Assembly: GCA_964559435.1 (NCBI GenBank)
Contig: CAZLHI010000004.1
Span: forward strand, 62,001 to 126,000
Reading direction: 5' to 3'
Source: Hebobacterum sp964559435
GTDB taxonomy: Bacteria; Armatimonadota; Hebobacteria; Hebobacterales; Hebobacteraceae
Length of the DNA stretch: 64,000 nt
Made by a program: the position numbers and the translations under genes. The notes under the pieces are model-generated. The model was not told the origin of the DNA. It was given only the letters and a program-made list of their open reading frames with translations, and did not search any database. Positions 1-8,656 of this stretch are shown here, piece after piece (position 1 is the stretch's first letter; every line of letters starts with the position of its first letter).

Positions 1-981
1 TGCGAGTTAGCCGTCGCCAACACGCTGGCCGCGGTGGAGGCCGGTGTCACCCAGGTTCAGGGCACCATCAACGGCTACGGCGAGCGCTGCGGCACCGCCA
101 ATCTCTGCTCCGTCATCCCCAATCTTCAGCTGAAGTTCGATACCGAGGTGCTGTCAGACGAGCAGCTCATACAACTCTACGAAGTGGCTCACTACGTTGC
201 ATCCGTCGCCAACATGCCGCCCCCGGAGCAGGCCGCCTATGTCGGCCGCAGCGCCTTCTCCCACAAAGGCGGCATGCACGTCGATGCCATGCTGAAACAC
301 CCTCGGACCTATGAGCACATCCGCCCTGAGCTGGTCGGCAACGAGCGTCGGTATCTGGTTTCCGATCTCGCCGGGCGAGGCACCGTCATCTTCAAGGCCC
401 AGTCGCTGAACCTCGGGCTCGATAAGGACTCTCCTGCGGCCAAGGAGATCATGGAGCGCCTCAAGGAGATGGAGCACGCCGGCTACCAGTTCGATGGTGC
501 GGAGGCATCCTTCGAGCTGCTCGTCCAGAAAAGCGTTGGCCGATACAGGCCCCGCTTCGATCTCGAGGGCTTCCGTGTTATCGTCGAGAAGGATCGGTCG
601 GGCGAGATCAAGACTGAGGCGACCATCAAGGTCAAGGTGGACGGTGAAGAGGAGCATACGGCGGCCGAAGGTGACGGCCCGGTTCACGCCCTCGACAATG
701 CGTTGCGAAAAGCGCTGGAGCGATTCTATCCGGAGCTGAAGGGTATCCGCCTCACTGACTTCAAGGTGCGCGTCGTCGACGCCCCGGCTCAGGCCACCGC
801 CGCTTCGGTACGGGTGATGGTCGAGTCGCGTGCAGGCGCCGAGACCTGGACCACCGTCGGTGTCCATACCAACATCATCGAGGCGAGCTGGCAGGCCCTC
901 GTGGACGGAGTCGAATACGGCCTGCTGCGGAGCCTGGGTGAGGTGGACGACCCCGGGCAGCGCGCCACGGGCAGCGACTGA
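1..981 (+). CDS. cimA: Citramalate synthase, 3' part (partial)
   Basis: The reading frame is open from base 1, so the 5' end lies outside the window; 326 residues are visible. It belongs to the LeuA/CimA family. The catalytic barrel end carries FSHKGGMHVDA with the HxGxH pattern, and a C-terminal LeuA-type dimerisation/allosteric domain runs over about the last 120 residues. CimA condenses pyruvate with acetyl-CoA to (R)-citramalate for isoleucine synthesis. The HVDAMLKHPRTYEHI stretch and the long linker resemble CimA more than LeuA. It converges on the next gene, with a 46 bp gap. The family call is strong; the exact substrate is inferred from similarity. Confidence 0.9.
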   Translation, partial: CELAVANTLAAVEAGVTQVQGTINGYGERCGTANLCSVIPNLQLKFDTEVLSDEQLIQLYEVAHYVASVANMPPPEQAAYVGRSAFSHKGGMHVDAMLKHPRTYEHIRPELVGNERRYLVSDLAGRGTVIFKAQSLNLGLDKDSPAAKEIMERLKEMEHAGYQFDGAEASFELLVQKSVGRYRPRFDLEGFRVIVEKDRSGEIKTEATIKVKVDGEEEHTAAEGDGPVHALDNALRKALERFYPELKGIRLTDFKVRVVDAPAQATAASVRVMVESRAGAETWTTVGVHTNIIEASWQALVDGVEYGLLRSLGEVDDPGQRATGSD

Positions 982-1027
982 CGGAGCGCCCGTCTCAGGT
1001 CCATCCCAGCCGAGGCGATGGGCCGCC

Positions 1028-1336
1028 CTATTCCCACCGCGCCACGGTAACGCGCTTCAGATAGGGCGTAATCGCCCGGTCCTCTGTCTTAAGGAGCACG
1101 CGGTACTGCAGGAAGCCGGGCTCGGACAGTTCGAACCGTGTGCCCGGCTGCTCGAAGTCGGTCTTCAGCAGGAGCGAGGGCAGCATTGCATGGTCGATAC
1201 CCTTCGCACTGGCAACGAGACCGGGCGAACGCCAGTCTCTGTCGTCAAGGACAACATCGGCTGCGCCCCAGCCTTGCACGAGCAACATGACAACACACGC
1301 ACCCAGGATCAGGAAACGACGGGAGAGAACAAACAT
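1028..1336 (-). CDS. Small secreted protein, unknown function
   Basis: This 102-residue protein has an N-terminal signal peptide: basic FVLSRR, a hydrophobic run ILGACVVMLLV, and likely cleavage near GWGAA. The start was chosen because a strong GGAGGGG ribosome-binding site lies just upstream; a longer frame is open but its extension reads like non-coding sequence. The C-terminal QYRVLLKTEDRAITPYLKRVTV resembles the closing strands of secreted beta-sandwich domains ('QYRv.L.t....P.Lk.v'), but no function can be assigned. It follows the beta-propeller lipoprotein gene on the same strand by about 70 bp and may be co-transcribed. Confidence 0.65.
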   Translation of the reverse strand: MFVLSRRFLILGACVVMLLVQGWGAADVVLDDRDWRSPGLVASAKGIDHAMLPSLLLKTDFEQPGTRFELSEPGFLQYRVLLKTEDRAITPYLKRVTVARWE

Positions 1337-1406
1337 GTTGGATCCCCTCCTCTGACAAGAAGGCAGGAGCGAGTCGGCAACGATGCCGCCGCAGTTGCAC
1401 GCCGAC

Positions 1407-2702
1407 TCATCTGCCGCCGTTCCTGCCGTTCGGGCTGTACACGAGTTCCGGCTGCCATTCGTCGACCGCCGTCCGGCGAACTGAACCGTCCTCGCGATTG
1501 GACCAGTAGAAGAACTTCCCGCTGGCAGACACTTTCGGGAGGTCGAAGTCGGCCTGTGGCAGGGGCAGCTCCGTTGACTCGCCTGTCGCAGCATCTATCG
1601 TCACGAGCTGGGACGCGAGGTGACCACGGAGAGCAGATTCACCGCCTGCTTCGCCCGCCCGTCGAAGTGCAAGCAAGTGCCGCTCATCAGTGAATCGCAG
1701 TGGGACGTAGCTCTCCTTCGCTCGGCTCTCTGCCACGAGGCGGGCGGGTTCGTGGCGACTCAGATCGACGAGCCACACTGATTGCCAACTCCTCATGTCA
1801 TCCCAGGAGCGGGCGCCTCCCTCGACGTTTCTGAGTTCAATCACAGCGTGGCCATCTGCCGGAGACGAGATCACTCGCACGGTCGCCGGCAGTCTGGGCA
1901 CAGACGGCAGAAAGACTCGTCGAAGCTCCGAACCTCCTCTCGCGCCTACCTCCGCGACGTAGAGCGTCGTTTCATCACCGGCCTCGGGCCGCGCTGTGAA
2001 GTAAAGGCGATCCCTCTCGGCATCCCAGCTGTAGCCCCCGTGCCTGCTTGGGGAGATCGTCGTGCCGGCTTCGTGGACGCGTTGTGCCTCACCGCCCTCC
2101 GCAGGAATGAGCAGAAGACTCAGCACTTGCGGGGACTCGCCACGCTCGAACGCAATCCATCGGCCGCTCGGGCTCCATTTCGGCCACCAATCCGCCGAGG
2201 CGCCTGCTATCCGATTCGTCAGTTCAGCCACCGCGCCAGCATCAACCTCTAGGACGGCGATCCCGCCGTCCGAATGGTCGGCCGTGCTCCAAACCCCGAC
2301 CACTTGCCGCCCCTCCGCGTCCCAGTCCTTCGGGATAAAAGCGCACATGCGTCCAGGCAGTTCGATCTCCCGAGCTGCCGCATTCCGCAGGTCAACCAGA
2401 ACGAGCCTGTGCTGGGTCGCTTCGGGGGCGCGGGGAGAGGCGACCAGCCAGGAATCATCGTCTGAAACCTCAAACGGGGTGGCTGGCTTTTGGTTGAGCG
2501 CCCCGGCCGCCTGAGGGGGCACCCGCTGCGCGCCCGGCGCCGGTCCGACGACCGGCGCACGCTGGGAGCACCCGCCTGCAGTCAGGAGGGGGCAGATAAT
2601 GACGGCAAAGGCAGTTGTCGCCCAGTAGCGAACCGCGCGGGCTACTTGGGGTCCCTTGCGGCGGCCGAGCAATGTCCGGACTCGCCCCTGGGCCGGCTTC
2701 AT
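1407..2702 (-). CDS. TolB-like beta-propeller lipoprotein
   Basis: A lipoprotein signal is visible: a hydrophobic run TTAFAVIICPLLTAGGC with lipobox LTAGGC, preceded by an unusually long basic N-terminus. The mature part has repeated 'W..SPSGRWIAFERG', 'YSWDAERDRLYFTAR' and 'KVSASGKFFYWSNR' motifs, typical of TolB/WD40-like (PD40) propeller blades. Such proteins are usually cell-surface or periplasmic and bind protein or polysaccharide. The start is uncertain: an ATG at 2720 is also in frame, and neither has a convincing ribosome-binding site. The ligand is unknown. Confidence 0.75.
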   Translation of the reverse strand: MKPAQGRVRTLLGRRKGPQVARAVRYWATTAFAVIICPLLTAGGCSQRAPVVGPAPGAQRVPPQAAGALNQKPATPFEVSDDDSWLVASPRAPEATQHRLVLVDLRNAAAREIELPGRMCAFIPKDWDAEGRQVVGVWSTADHSDGGIAVLEVDAGAVAELTNRIAGASADWWPKWSPSGRWIAFERGESPQVLSLLLIPAEGGEAQRVHEAGTTISPSRHGGYSWDAERDRLYFTARPEAGDETTLYVAEVGARGGSELRRVFLPSVPRLPATVRVISSPADGHAVIELRNVEGGARSWDDMRSWQSVWLVDLSRHEPARLVAESRAKESYVPLRFTDERHLLALRRAGEAGGESALRGHLASQLVTIDAATGESTELPLPQADFDLPKVSASGKFFYWSNREDGSVRRTAVDEWQPELVYSPNGRNGGR

Positions 2703-2928
2703 GCGTCCCGCGCCTTGCATGCGCCAGCACTCTCACAGGCCACGCGTCTAGAATCCGCCTGTCTATGGTCAGGGAGCATAGAACCAGGGACAGCAGCGGC
2801 CTTCGAAGCCGCCTCACGCCCGAAAGCGTGCCGTAGCCACCCTACTGCTGTCCCACCTTTGAAAGCCGTGAGGCAGGAGGAGACCCCCTGCCCGAGTGTG
2901 GTCGTCCCCTCTCCTGGCCGCGGACAGT

Positions 2929-3360
2929 CTACTTCTCCGCGGCCGTCTCGTCTTCGGTGGAAGACCCCTTCCCCGCTTGCCGGTTGCGGTAATCCTCTAT
3001 GGCCGACTTGAGCGCCTGCTCGGCCAGCACCGAGCAGTGCATCTTCACCGGCGGCAGGCCGCCGAGCGCCTCCACGACGGCCTTATTGCTGATCTCGAGG
3101 GCCTCCTCGACCGTCTTCCCCTTGACCAGCTCCGTCACCATGCTGCTGGTCGCAATCGCCGCCCCACACCCAAACGTGCGGAACTTCGCATCCTCGATCT
3201 TCCCGTCCTTGACCTTGATGCTGAGCTCCATGATATCGCCGCAGACGGGATTGCCGACCTTGCCCACCCCGTCCGCCTCCTCAATGGCCCCCACATTCCG
3301 TGGGTTCCGAAAATGCTCCATTACGTGGTCGCTGTACACGCTCGGCTCCTCGCCGTCCAC
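2929..3360 (-). CDS. iscU: Fe-S cluster assembly scaffold, IscU/NifU N-terminal family
   Basis: This 143-residue protein is a full-length IscU-type scaffold. It shows all three cluster-ligand cysteines in context: GNPVCGD (with the conserved Asp), FGCGAAIATSSM, and KMHCSVLAEQA preceded by the chaperone-binding LPPVK motif. It assembles [2Fe-2S]/[4Fe-4S] clusters for transfer to apo-proteins. No cysteine desulfurase or HscA/HscB gene adjoins it. It is the last gene of the minus-strand riboflavin cluster. The Glu/Lys-rich C-terminal tail (GSSTEDETAAEK) is a small extension. The name could equally be nifU-like or sufU. Confidence 0.92.
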   Translation of the reverse strand: MDGEEPSVYSDHVMEHFRNPRNVGAIEEADGVGKVGNPVCGDIMELSIKVKDGKIEDAKFRTFGCGAAIATSSMVTELVKGKTVEEALEISNKAVVEALGGLPPVKMHCSVLAEQALKSAIEDYRNRQAGKGSSTEDETAAEK

Positions 3361-3370
3361 TCACCGACTG

Positions 3371-4159
3371 CTATTCGTTGGTCAGAAGATGGCTTCCTGC
3401 CTTGGCCATCGCCGTCGGGTCCCAGAAGATGCCGGCGGTTCCGTCGATAACCGGGGCTCGCTCGTGCCTCGCCATCGGCGGGGTGGCCGAGTTCATCAGG
3501 CCGCCCGCATAGCCGTAGGTGTCGAAGCGACGACCGACAACATAGTGACGCGGTTTCGACGGCAGTAGCTCTGGTCCGCCGTTGGCGTTCCATCCAGCAT
3601 CACTCTCGAATACGAGCACGGTGAGGTGAAGAGCGGTCTGGATATCCTCCAGGCGCATGGAACCCAGTGCGCGGTTCATCGCATACCCGCTTTGCAAATC
3701 CGGACGCGCCGGGCAGACGAAATACTCTTCGCTGTGAACGTACTCGCTCAGGGAATCACACCAGGAATCGGCGGGAGGGAGTGCTCCGTAGTCGCCCGCG
3801 TACATATGGAACACCAGCGGCATACCCTCGAGGTTCAGGTAACACCCCAATGAGTGCCACGCTGGGAGCAGGAGGAAGAAGTAGAACGAAGCCAAGACGA
3901 TTCCCAGCGTCGACAGAGCCATGCCTTGCACGGCGCGTTGCTTCCCTGTGAGTTCACCTCCCGAGCGTCGGATTCGGAGAAGCGCAATCACCCCGAGGGC
4001 CAGGGCGGCAACCGGGATGAGCAGGAGTACGTAGACCGCGCAGCCTGCCAGCCACCCGACGGCGGCGACCAGCACAAGCACGACCGGAAACAACAGCGCG
4101 ACACCCAGCGAGAAGCCGGCCAGGGGATCCACCTGCGCGGCTGAGCTGCTGCCCGGCAT
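3371..4159 (-). CDS. Membrane protein fused to a pseudopilin-like head domain
   Basis: The protein has 262 residues. The first ~120 hold three hydrophobic segments (about 15-35, 38-62, 85-105), resembling a DUF4190-type membrane unit. The rest resembles the globular head of Armatimonadota/Planctomycetes type II pseudopilins (DUF1559/H-X9-DG family): 'LVFHMYAGDYGALPPADSW' and 'YFVCPARPDLQSGYAMN', ending in RHERAPVIDG. There is no prepilin peptidase cleavage site, so the head is tethered by a multi-pass membrane domain instead of a pilin stalk. It lies between dtd and iscU, 10 bp from the latter. The function is unknown; the head may bind metal or polysaccharide. Confidence 0.6.
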   Translation of the reverse strand: MPGSSSAAQVDPLAGFSLGVALLFPVVLVLVAAVGWLAGCAVYVLLLIPVAALALGVIALLRIRRSGGELTGKQRAVQGMALSTLGIVLASFYFFLLLPAWHSLGCYLNLEGMPLVFHMYAGDYGALPPADSWCDSLSEYVHSEEYFVCPARPDLQSGYAMNRALGSMRLEDIQTALHLTVLVFESDAGWNANGGPELLPSKPRHYVVGRRFDTYGYAGGLMNSATPPMARHERAPVIDGTAGIFWDPTAMAKAGSHLLTNE

Positions 4160-4176
4160 CTGTTCTCCCTGACAGG

Positions 4177-4620
4177 CTAGTCGATGGACTCCACAACCAA
4201 CGTCACTGGCCCATCATTCACCAGATGCACCTGCATCTTCGCCTGAAAAACCCCTGCCTCCACTGGCAGGCCATGCTCTTTCAGCCGCGCGACGAAGACC
4301 TCGTACAGCCGCTCCGCTTCGTCCGGAGGCGCTGCGCCCGTGAAACTCGGACGTCTCCCCTTCCGGCAGTCCCCGTATAGCGTGAACTGGCTCACCACAA
4401 GCATCGAGCCTCCCACGTCTTCGAGCGACAGGTTCATCTTCCCCGCATCGTCCTCGAAGACGCGGAGGCCGGCGATCTTGTCGGCCAGCCAGGTGGCTTC
4501 TTTCCGAGTGTCGCCGCGCCCCACGCCAAGGAGAACCAGCAGGCCGCGGTCAATGCGGCCTCGAACCTCCCCCTCCACCTCGACGCGCGCCGAGGCGACG
4601 CGCTGGACGACCGCCCGCAC
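4177..4620 (-). CDS. dtd: D-aminoacyl-tRNA deacylase
   Basis: This 147-residue DTD has the normal family length. It removes D-amino acids (and glycine) mischarged on tRNA. Both signature active-site loops are present: SQFTLYGD (family SQxTL) and LVNDGPVT (family GxPVT-type cross-subunit loop; Asp replaces the more usual Ser/Asn). The start MRAVVQRV is the conserved family N-terminus. It follows ribH by 12 bp on the same strand, so it should be co-transcribed with the riboflavin genes although its role is translational quality control. Confidence 0.95.
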   Translation of the reverse strand: MRAVVQRVASARVEVEGEVRGRIDRGLLVLLGVGRGDTRKEATWLADKIAGLRVFEDDAGKMNLSLEDVGGSMLVVSQFTLYGDCRKGRRPSFTGAAPPDEAERLYEVFVARLKEHGLPVEAGVFQAKMQVHLVNDGPVTLVVESID

Positions 4621-4632
4621 CTGACCCCCTCG

Positions 4633-5109
4633 CTAGCTCTTCTTCGGAAGCTCGCGCAGCAGGTTGGCCATCTCGATGGCCGACCGTGCGGCGTCGGCGC
4701 CGCGGTTGCCCGCTTTCGTGCCGGCCCGCTCGACAGCCTGCTCGATCGTGTCGGCGGTGACGACACCGTAGATCACTGGCAGGCCGGTGCGGAGCGCGAC
4801 CTGCGCGATGCCCTTCGCGGTTTCTGAGGCGACGTACTCGAAGTGCGGCGTGGCCCCGCGGATGATGGCGCTGAGGCAGATCACCGCATCGTACTTCCCA
4901 CTTTCGGCGAGTCGCTCGGCCACCGGCGGAAGCTCGAAGCCGCCGGGCACCCAGGCGATCTCGATATTGTCGTCGGCCGCCCCGTGGCGCCGAAGCGCGT
5001 CCAGGGCTCCGGACAGCAGTCGCCGGGTGATAAGCTCGTTAAACCGGCTGGCGACGATGCCGAACCGGAGCCCGTCTGCAAGTAGCTTTCCCTCATAGGT
5101 CTTGCTCAC
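4633..5109 (-). CDS. ribH: 6,7-dimethyl-8-ribityllumazine synthase
   Basis: RibH condenses 5-amino-6-ribitylamino-uracil with 3,4-dihydroxy-2-butanone 4-phosphate, the penultimate step of riboflavin synthesis. The 158-residue length is normal. Diagnostic segments are WVPGGFELPPVA, the phosphate/substrate loop SAIIRGATPHFE with the catalytic-region His, and GVVTADTIEQAVERAG. Its start overlaps the ribBA stop by 4 bases, implying translational coupling. It completes a full set of pathway genes here (ribD, ribE, ribBA, ribH). Confidence 0.97.
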   Translation of the reverse strand: MSKTYEGKLLADGLRFGIVASRFNELITRRLLSGALDALRRHGAADDNIEIAWVPGGFELPPVAERLAESGKYDAVICLSAIIRGATPHFEYVASETAKGIAQVALRTGLPVIYGVVTADTIEQAVERAGTKAGNRGADAARSAIEMANLLRELPKKS

Positions 5110-6368
5110 CGCGTCGCGTCCTTTCCGCTGTCCTCTCCCCCGAGCAAATCGGACAGAATGTGACCCAGCTTGTCACGTTTCGTCTGGAGGTAGCCTCGGT
5201 TGGCGTCGGTGGGCGGGATCTCCAGAGGCACCCGCTCCACCACCCGGATGCCCATTCCTTCGACCCCAACGACCTTGCCCGGATTGTTCGTCATCAGCCT
5301 GATCTGCTTCAACCCCAGATCGGCCAGAATCTGGGCCCCTATCCCGTAGTCGCGGATGTCCGGCGCAAAGCCGAGCAGCTGATTCGCCTCCACCGTGTCG
5401 TGCCCATGCTCCTGCAGCTCATAGGCGCGTATCTTATTGATGAGCCCGATGCCTCTCCCCTCTTGCTGGATGTACAACAGAACGCCCGCCCCTTCCTCTA
5501 CTATCCTCTGGAGTGCCGCCTCGAGCTGGTCCCCGCAGTCGCAGCGCATGGAGTGGAAGACGTCGCCGGTCAGGCAGCTTGAATGGACGCGCACCAGGGT
5601 CGGCTCTGGTCCTACCCTGCCATAGACGAGAGCCAGGTATGGCTTCGTATCGACCTCGCTTTCGTAGGCGTGCACCGCGAACGTCCCGAAGCGCGTGGGG
5701 ACAGCGGAGGTGGCGGCCCGCCGCACGAGCTTCTCCCGCTGGCGGCGGTACCGTATGATGGATTCGACGGTCACGATGTGGAAGCCGTGCTTGCGGGCGA
5801 ATTCCCTGAGGGCCGGAAGCCTCATCATGGTTCCATCGTCGGCCATGATTTCGCAGATGACGGCCGCCGGGTACAGGCCCGCCGTCCGGGCGAGGTCCAC
5901 GGAGGCCTCCGTCTGGCCGGCGCGGACGAGCACGCCACCATCCTTTGCCTCGAGCGGGAACATGTGTCCCGGCCGTGCCAGATCACTCGGCTTGGTCCTT
6001 GGATCGATGAGAGCGCGCACCGTTGTTGCGCGATCATAGGCGGATATCCCAGTCGTTGTTCCGTCGACGGCATCGACGGAGACCGTGAAGGCCGTCCCGT
6101 GAAGCGCGCTCTGGCGGCCGTCGGCGACCATCGGATACAGCTCCAGCTCTCGCAGGCGCTCACGAGTCATCGAGACGCAGAGCAGGCCGCGCCCCTCTCT
6201 CGCCATGAGGTTGATCGTCTCGGCCGTGACGAACTCGGCCGCGACGACCAAGTCCCCCTCATTCTCCCGGTCTTCGTCATCGACGATTATCACTGGCCGA
6301 CCGGCCTTGAAGTTCTCAATGGCCGCTTCGGCCGACACTATGCGACTTTCCTCTTCATGCTGATTCAT
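5106..6368 (-). CDS. ribBA: Bifunctional DHBP synthase / GTP cyclohydrolase II
   Basis: The protein has 420 residues. The N-terminal half is 3,4-dihydroxy-2-butanone 4-phosphate synthase, with the acidic motif DDEDRENEGD. The C-terminal half is GTP cyclohydrolase II, with the zinc cysteines in HSSCLTGDVFHSMRCDCGD and the motif QQEGRGIGL. It supplies both precursors of riboflavin. The start MNQHEEESRI was chosen because homologous sequence begins right after it; an upstream in-frame ATG would add 31 residues that overlap ribE and look unrelated. It overlaps ribE by 14 bases and ribH by 4. Confidence 0.96.
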   Translation of the reverse strand: MNQHEEESRIVSAEAAIENFKAGRPVIIVDDEDRENEGDLVVAAEFVTAETINLMAREGRGLLCVSMTRERLRELELYPMVADGRQSALHGTAFTVSVDAVDGTTTGISAYDRATTVRALIDPRTKPSDLARPGHMFPLEAKDGGVLVRAGQTEASVDLARTAGLYPAAVICEIMADDGTMMRLPALREFARKHGFHIVTVESIIRYRRQREKLVRRAATSAVPTRFGTFAVHAYESEVDTKPYLALVYGRVGPEPTLVRVHSSCLTGDVFHSMRCDCGDQLEAALQRIVEEGAGVLLYIQQEGRGIGLINKIRAYELQEHGHDTVEANQLLGFAPDIRDYGIGAQILADLGLKQIRLMTNNPGKVVGVEGMGIRVVERVPLEIPPTDANRGYLQTKRDKLGHILSDLLGGEDSGKDATR

Positions 6369-7011
6369 TCGACGGCTCCGATTCGGCAAGCCAAGACATA
6401 AGCTCCTCTGAGACCGACTGACCCCGGGCCCCGTCCAGCAGACGCTCGATGTGCTTGGCAAGGAGATCGGCCTCCATATTCACGCGATCTCCCGGACGTA
6501 GCTCATCGAGCGTTGTGCCGGAAAGCGTTGCCCCGACAAGGCCGACCGCGAATGCTCGACCCCGTGGCTCGATCACCGTCAGGCTCACTCCATCCAGAGC
6601 AACCGAGCCACGATCCACGAGGTGCCGCTCCAGGCCAGGAGGGGCCTCAAGCCGCACCAGCCGGGTCTCGTCCCTGCCGCTCACCGAAGTGACGGTCGCC
6701 TGGCCGTCAACGTGCCCGGCCACGAGGTGGCCGCCGATGCGATCCCCGAGTCTCAGCGGCCGCTCGAGATTCACCCGCGCGCCCCGCCTGAGGCGGCCCA
6801 GGGTCGTTTTCTCGGCGGTCTCCGGCAGAAGGGCCGCCCAGAAGCGATCGGCCGATATCTCCTCCGCCGTCAGGCACGGCCCGCTCACTGCAATGCTGTC
6901 GCCGGGCTTCAGATCCTCAAGCACTCGGCCAGCCCGAATGCACAGACGCAGTCCCGCGCCCCGCGTCACCTCGGCCACCGTGCCGACTTCTTCTATAAGA
7001 CCGGTAAACAT
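6355..7011 (-). CDS. ribE: Riboflavin synthase alpha chain
   Basis: The 218-residue protein starts with the hallmark MFTGLIEEVG. It has two tandem lumazine-binding barrels, each with a GxHxVxGHVDG-type strand (first: GGHLVAGHVDG) and a 'VDRGSVALDGVSLTV' segment. It dismutates two 6,7-dimethyl-8-ribityllumazine molecules to riboflavin. Upstream in-frame starts would add 27 residues overlapping ribD and are rejected on family alignment. It overlaps both neighbours, as expected for a tightly coupled operon. Confidence 0.96.
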   Translation of the reverse strand: MFTGLIEEVGTVAEVTRGAGLRLCIRAGRVLEDLKPGDSIAVSGPCLTAEEISADRFWAALLPETAEKTTLGRLRRGARVNLERPLRLGDRIGGHLVAGHVDGQATVTSVSGRDETRLVRLEAPPGLERHLVDRGSVALDGVSLTVIEPRGRAFAVGLVGATLSGTTLDELRPGDRVNMEADLLAKHIERLLDGARGQSVSEELMSWLAESEPSNESA

Positions 7012-8111
7012 GAGTCCGATTGGCGAGCTATGTCGCCGCTTATCAGCAGGTCCTCCCCTATTCGCCGCGCGCGGATGCGGCCGAGCCGCCACGCGTCGGC
7101 GAGCTTGTCCACACCCGCGCCATCAACCGGGCTCGGCGCCGCCTTGCCGCCTATCAGCTTCGGCGCCACAAAGAAGTATACACGATCAACGAGGCCCGCT
7201 TCCAGCAGCGCGGCAGCAACCGTGCCCCCGCCTTCGGCCAACACGCTCTGCACTTGCCGCTTGCCGAGGCGACCCATGAGTTCCATGAGATCGACTCCGC
7301 CGCTGCCACATGGCAGCACCCAGGTGTCTGCACCTGCCCTGCTCAGGTGGTTCACACGCGCCTTGGGCGCTGCCTCGGTGACGGCGATGATCGGTGGTAT
7401 CTCATCGGCCGTAAGCAGCGGAGAGTCAGTGGGCGTACGGGCTTCACTGTCCACGACGACCCGGAGGGGCGTGCGGCCTCGCGCATTGCGAACCGTCAGC
7501 CTCGGCTTGTCGGCGATCACCGTGCCGACTCCGACCAAGACAGCGTCGTGCGCGGCCCGAAGCTGGTGCGCAACTCTTCGGGCGCGCTCGCCCGTGATCC
7601 ATCGCGATTCACCGGAAGTCGTGGCAATCTTGCCATCGAGACTCATGGCTGCCTTCAATGACACCAGCGGCAGGCCGGTCATCGTGTGCTTGAAGTAGGC
7701 GGCATTGAGATGGCGGGCCTCCTCTTCGAGCAGGCCTACCTCTGTCTGCACGCCGGCCTCCCGGAGGGCCGCCAGGCCTTTCCCTTTCACCAAAGGGTTG
7801 GGGTCAAGCACGGCGGCGACTACCCCGGCGATGCCGGCCGCAATGAGAGCGTTCACGCACGGAGGAGTGCGGCCTTCGTGGGCGCACGGCTCCAGCGTCA
7901 CATACATTGTCGCGCCGCGCGCCTTGTTCCCGGCCTCCCGCAAGGCCCACACCTCGGCGTGCGGTCCCCCGGCCTCCTTGTGATATCCCTCGCCGACGAC
8001 TCGATCGCCGGCGACGATGACTGCCCCCACTATGGGGTTGGGGCTGGTTCGTCCCTGGCCGCGCGCGGCAAGGCGAAGGGCGCGCTTCATCCACCGGGCG
8101 GCGTCACTCAT
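6993..8111 (-). CDS. ribD: Bifunctional riboflavin deaminase/reductase
   Basis: The 372-residue protein has an N-terminal cytidine-deaminase-like zinc domain, with GGPHAEVWAL and LEPCAHEGRTPPC supplying His and two Cys ligands plus the catalytic Glu. A C-terminal DHFR-like reductase follows, with KAAMSLDGKIATTSGESRWI as the substrate region. It performs steps two and three of riboflavin synthesis. Its start codon overlaps the stop of the small membrane-protein gene upstream by 4 bases. I see no FMN riboswitch upstream of the cluster. Confidence 0.96.
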   Translation of the reverse strand: MSDAARWMKRALRLAARGQGRTSPNPIVGAVIVAGDRVVGEGYHKEAGGPHAEVWALREAGNKARGATMYVTLEPCAHEGRTPPCVNALIAAGIAGVVAAVLDPNPLVKGKGLAALREAGVQTEVGLLEEEARHLNAAYFKHTMTGLPLVSLKAAMSLDGKIATTSGESRWITGERARRVAHQLRAAHDAVLVGVGTVIADKPRLTVRNARGRTPLRVVVDSEARTPTDSPLLTADEIPPIIAVTEAAPKARVNHLSRAGADTWVLPCGSGGVDLMELMGRLGKRQVQSVLAEGGGTVAAALLEAGLVDRVYFFVAPKLIGGKAAPSPVDGAGVDKLADAWRLGRIRARRIGEDLLISGDIARQSDSCLPVL

Positions 8112-8524
8112 TCCTTCTGTTCGCCCTTCGAGCCAGCGTTGGAGCTCCCGTCGGCCTTCATGCGATCGGCAAGGAAGCGCGCCATATCATGCCAGATCTC
8201 GTGCCGACGCGCGTTGAACCGGTCTTCCACCTCGCGAAGATCGGCCAGCATCACCCATACGAGCGCCACCGAGATGAGCAGACAACCGGACCAGTAGGCG
8301 AGGAAGAGCTGCGGGCGGCTCTGAGCGCTGTAAAGCCGCAGCGCGAACAGACCGACAAAGACTGCAGCCAGCAAGGCAAGCAGCATGAATCCAGCAGCCA
8401 CCCGCAGCGCCAGCCGACGTCGGCTGATCAAAGTGCGGCGTGCTCGGAAGCTCCGGACCTCTATCAGCAACAGGAGGACAACTATGATACCGACGATAGC
8501 TAGGGAGATCGCTACCGTGTACAC
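8108..8524 (-). CDS. Small membrane protein, unknown
   Basis: This 138-residue protein has three predicted membrane segments (about residues 4-22, 43-65 and 74-92). An amphipathic cytosolic C-terminus (REVEDRFNARRHEIWHDMARFLADRM) ends in a charged tail. It begins with GTG, with AAGGGG about 8 nt upstream, and its stop overlaps the ribD start. As the first gene of the riboflavin operon it might be a small membrane partner, but it does not resemble the riboflavin transporters RibU or RibM. I do not recognise the family. Confidence 0.6.
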   Translation of the reverse strand: MYTVAISLAIVGIIVVLLLLIEVRSFRARRTLISRRRLALRVAAGFMLLALLAAVFVGLFALRLYSAQSRPQLFLAYWSGCLLISVALVWVMLADLREVEDRFNARRHEIWHDMARFLADRMKADGSSNAGSKGEQKE

Positions 8525-8618
8525 TGAACACCCCTTGCGGCCGCGAAGCCGTCTTGACAGATGATATCACCGCGCACCGGCAGAAGGCAAGGCACGTAAT
8601 GTCGGCCACCGGGTCACG

Positions 8619-8648
8619 TTGACATGGCCGCGAAGGCCGGTATATACT
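8619..8648 (+). promoter_or_regulatory. Sigma-70 promoter of mfd
   Basis: A perfect TTGACA (8619-8624) is followed by an 18 bp spacer and TATACT (8643-8648). The mfd ATG at 8657 begins only 8 nt after the -10 box, so transcription should start at or within a few bases of the start codon. Confidence 0.85.
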
Positions 8649-8656
8649 CGTCACGT

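Noticed and set aside
8525..8656. FMN riboswitch upstream of the riboflavin operon
   Set aside because: The region is short, is shared with the divergent mfd promoter, and has none of the conserved AGGGGCAG-type blocks.
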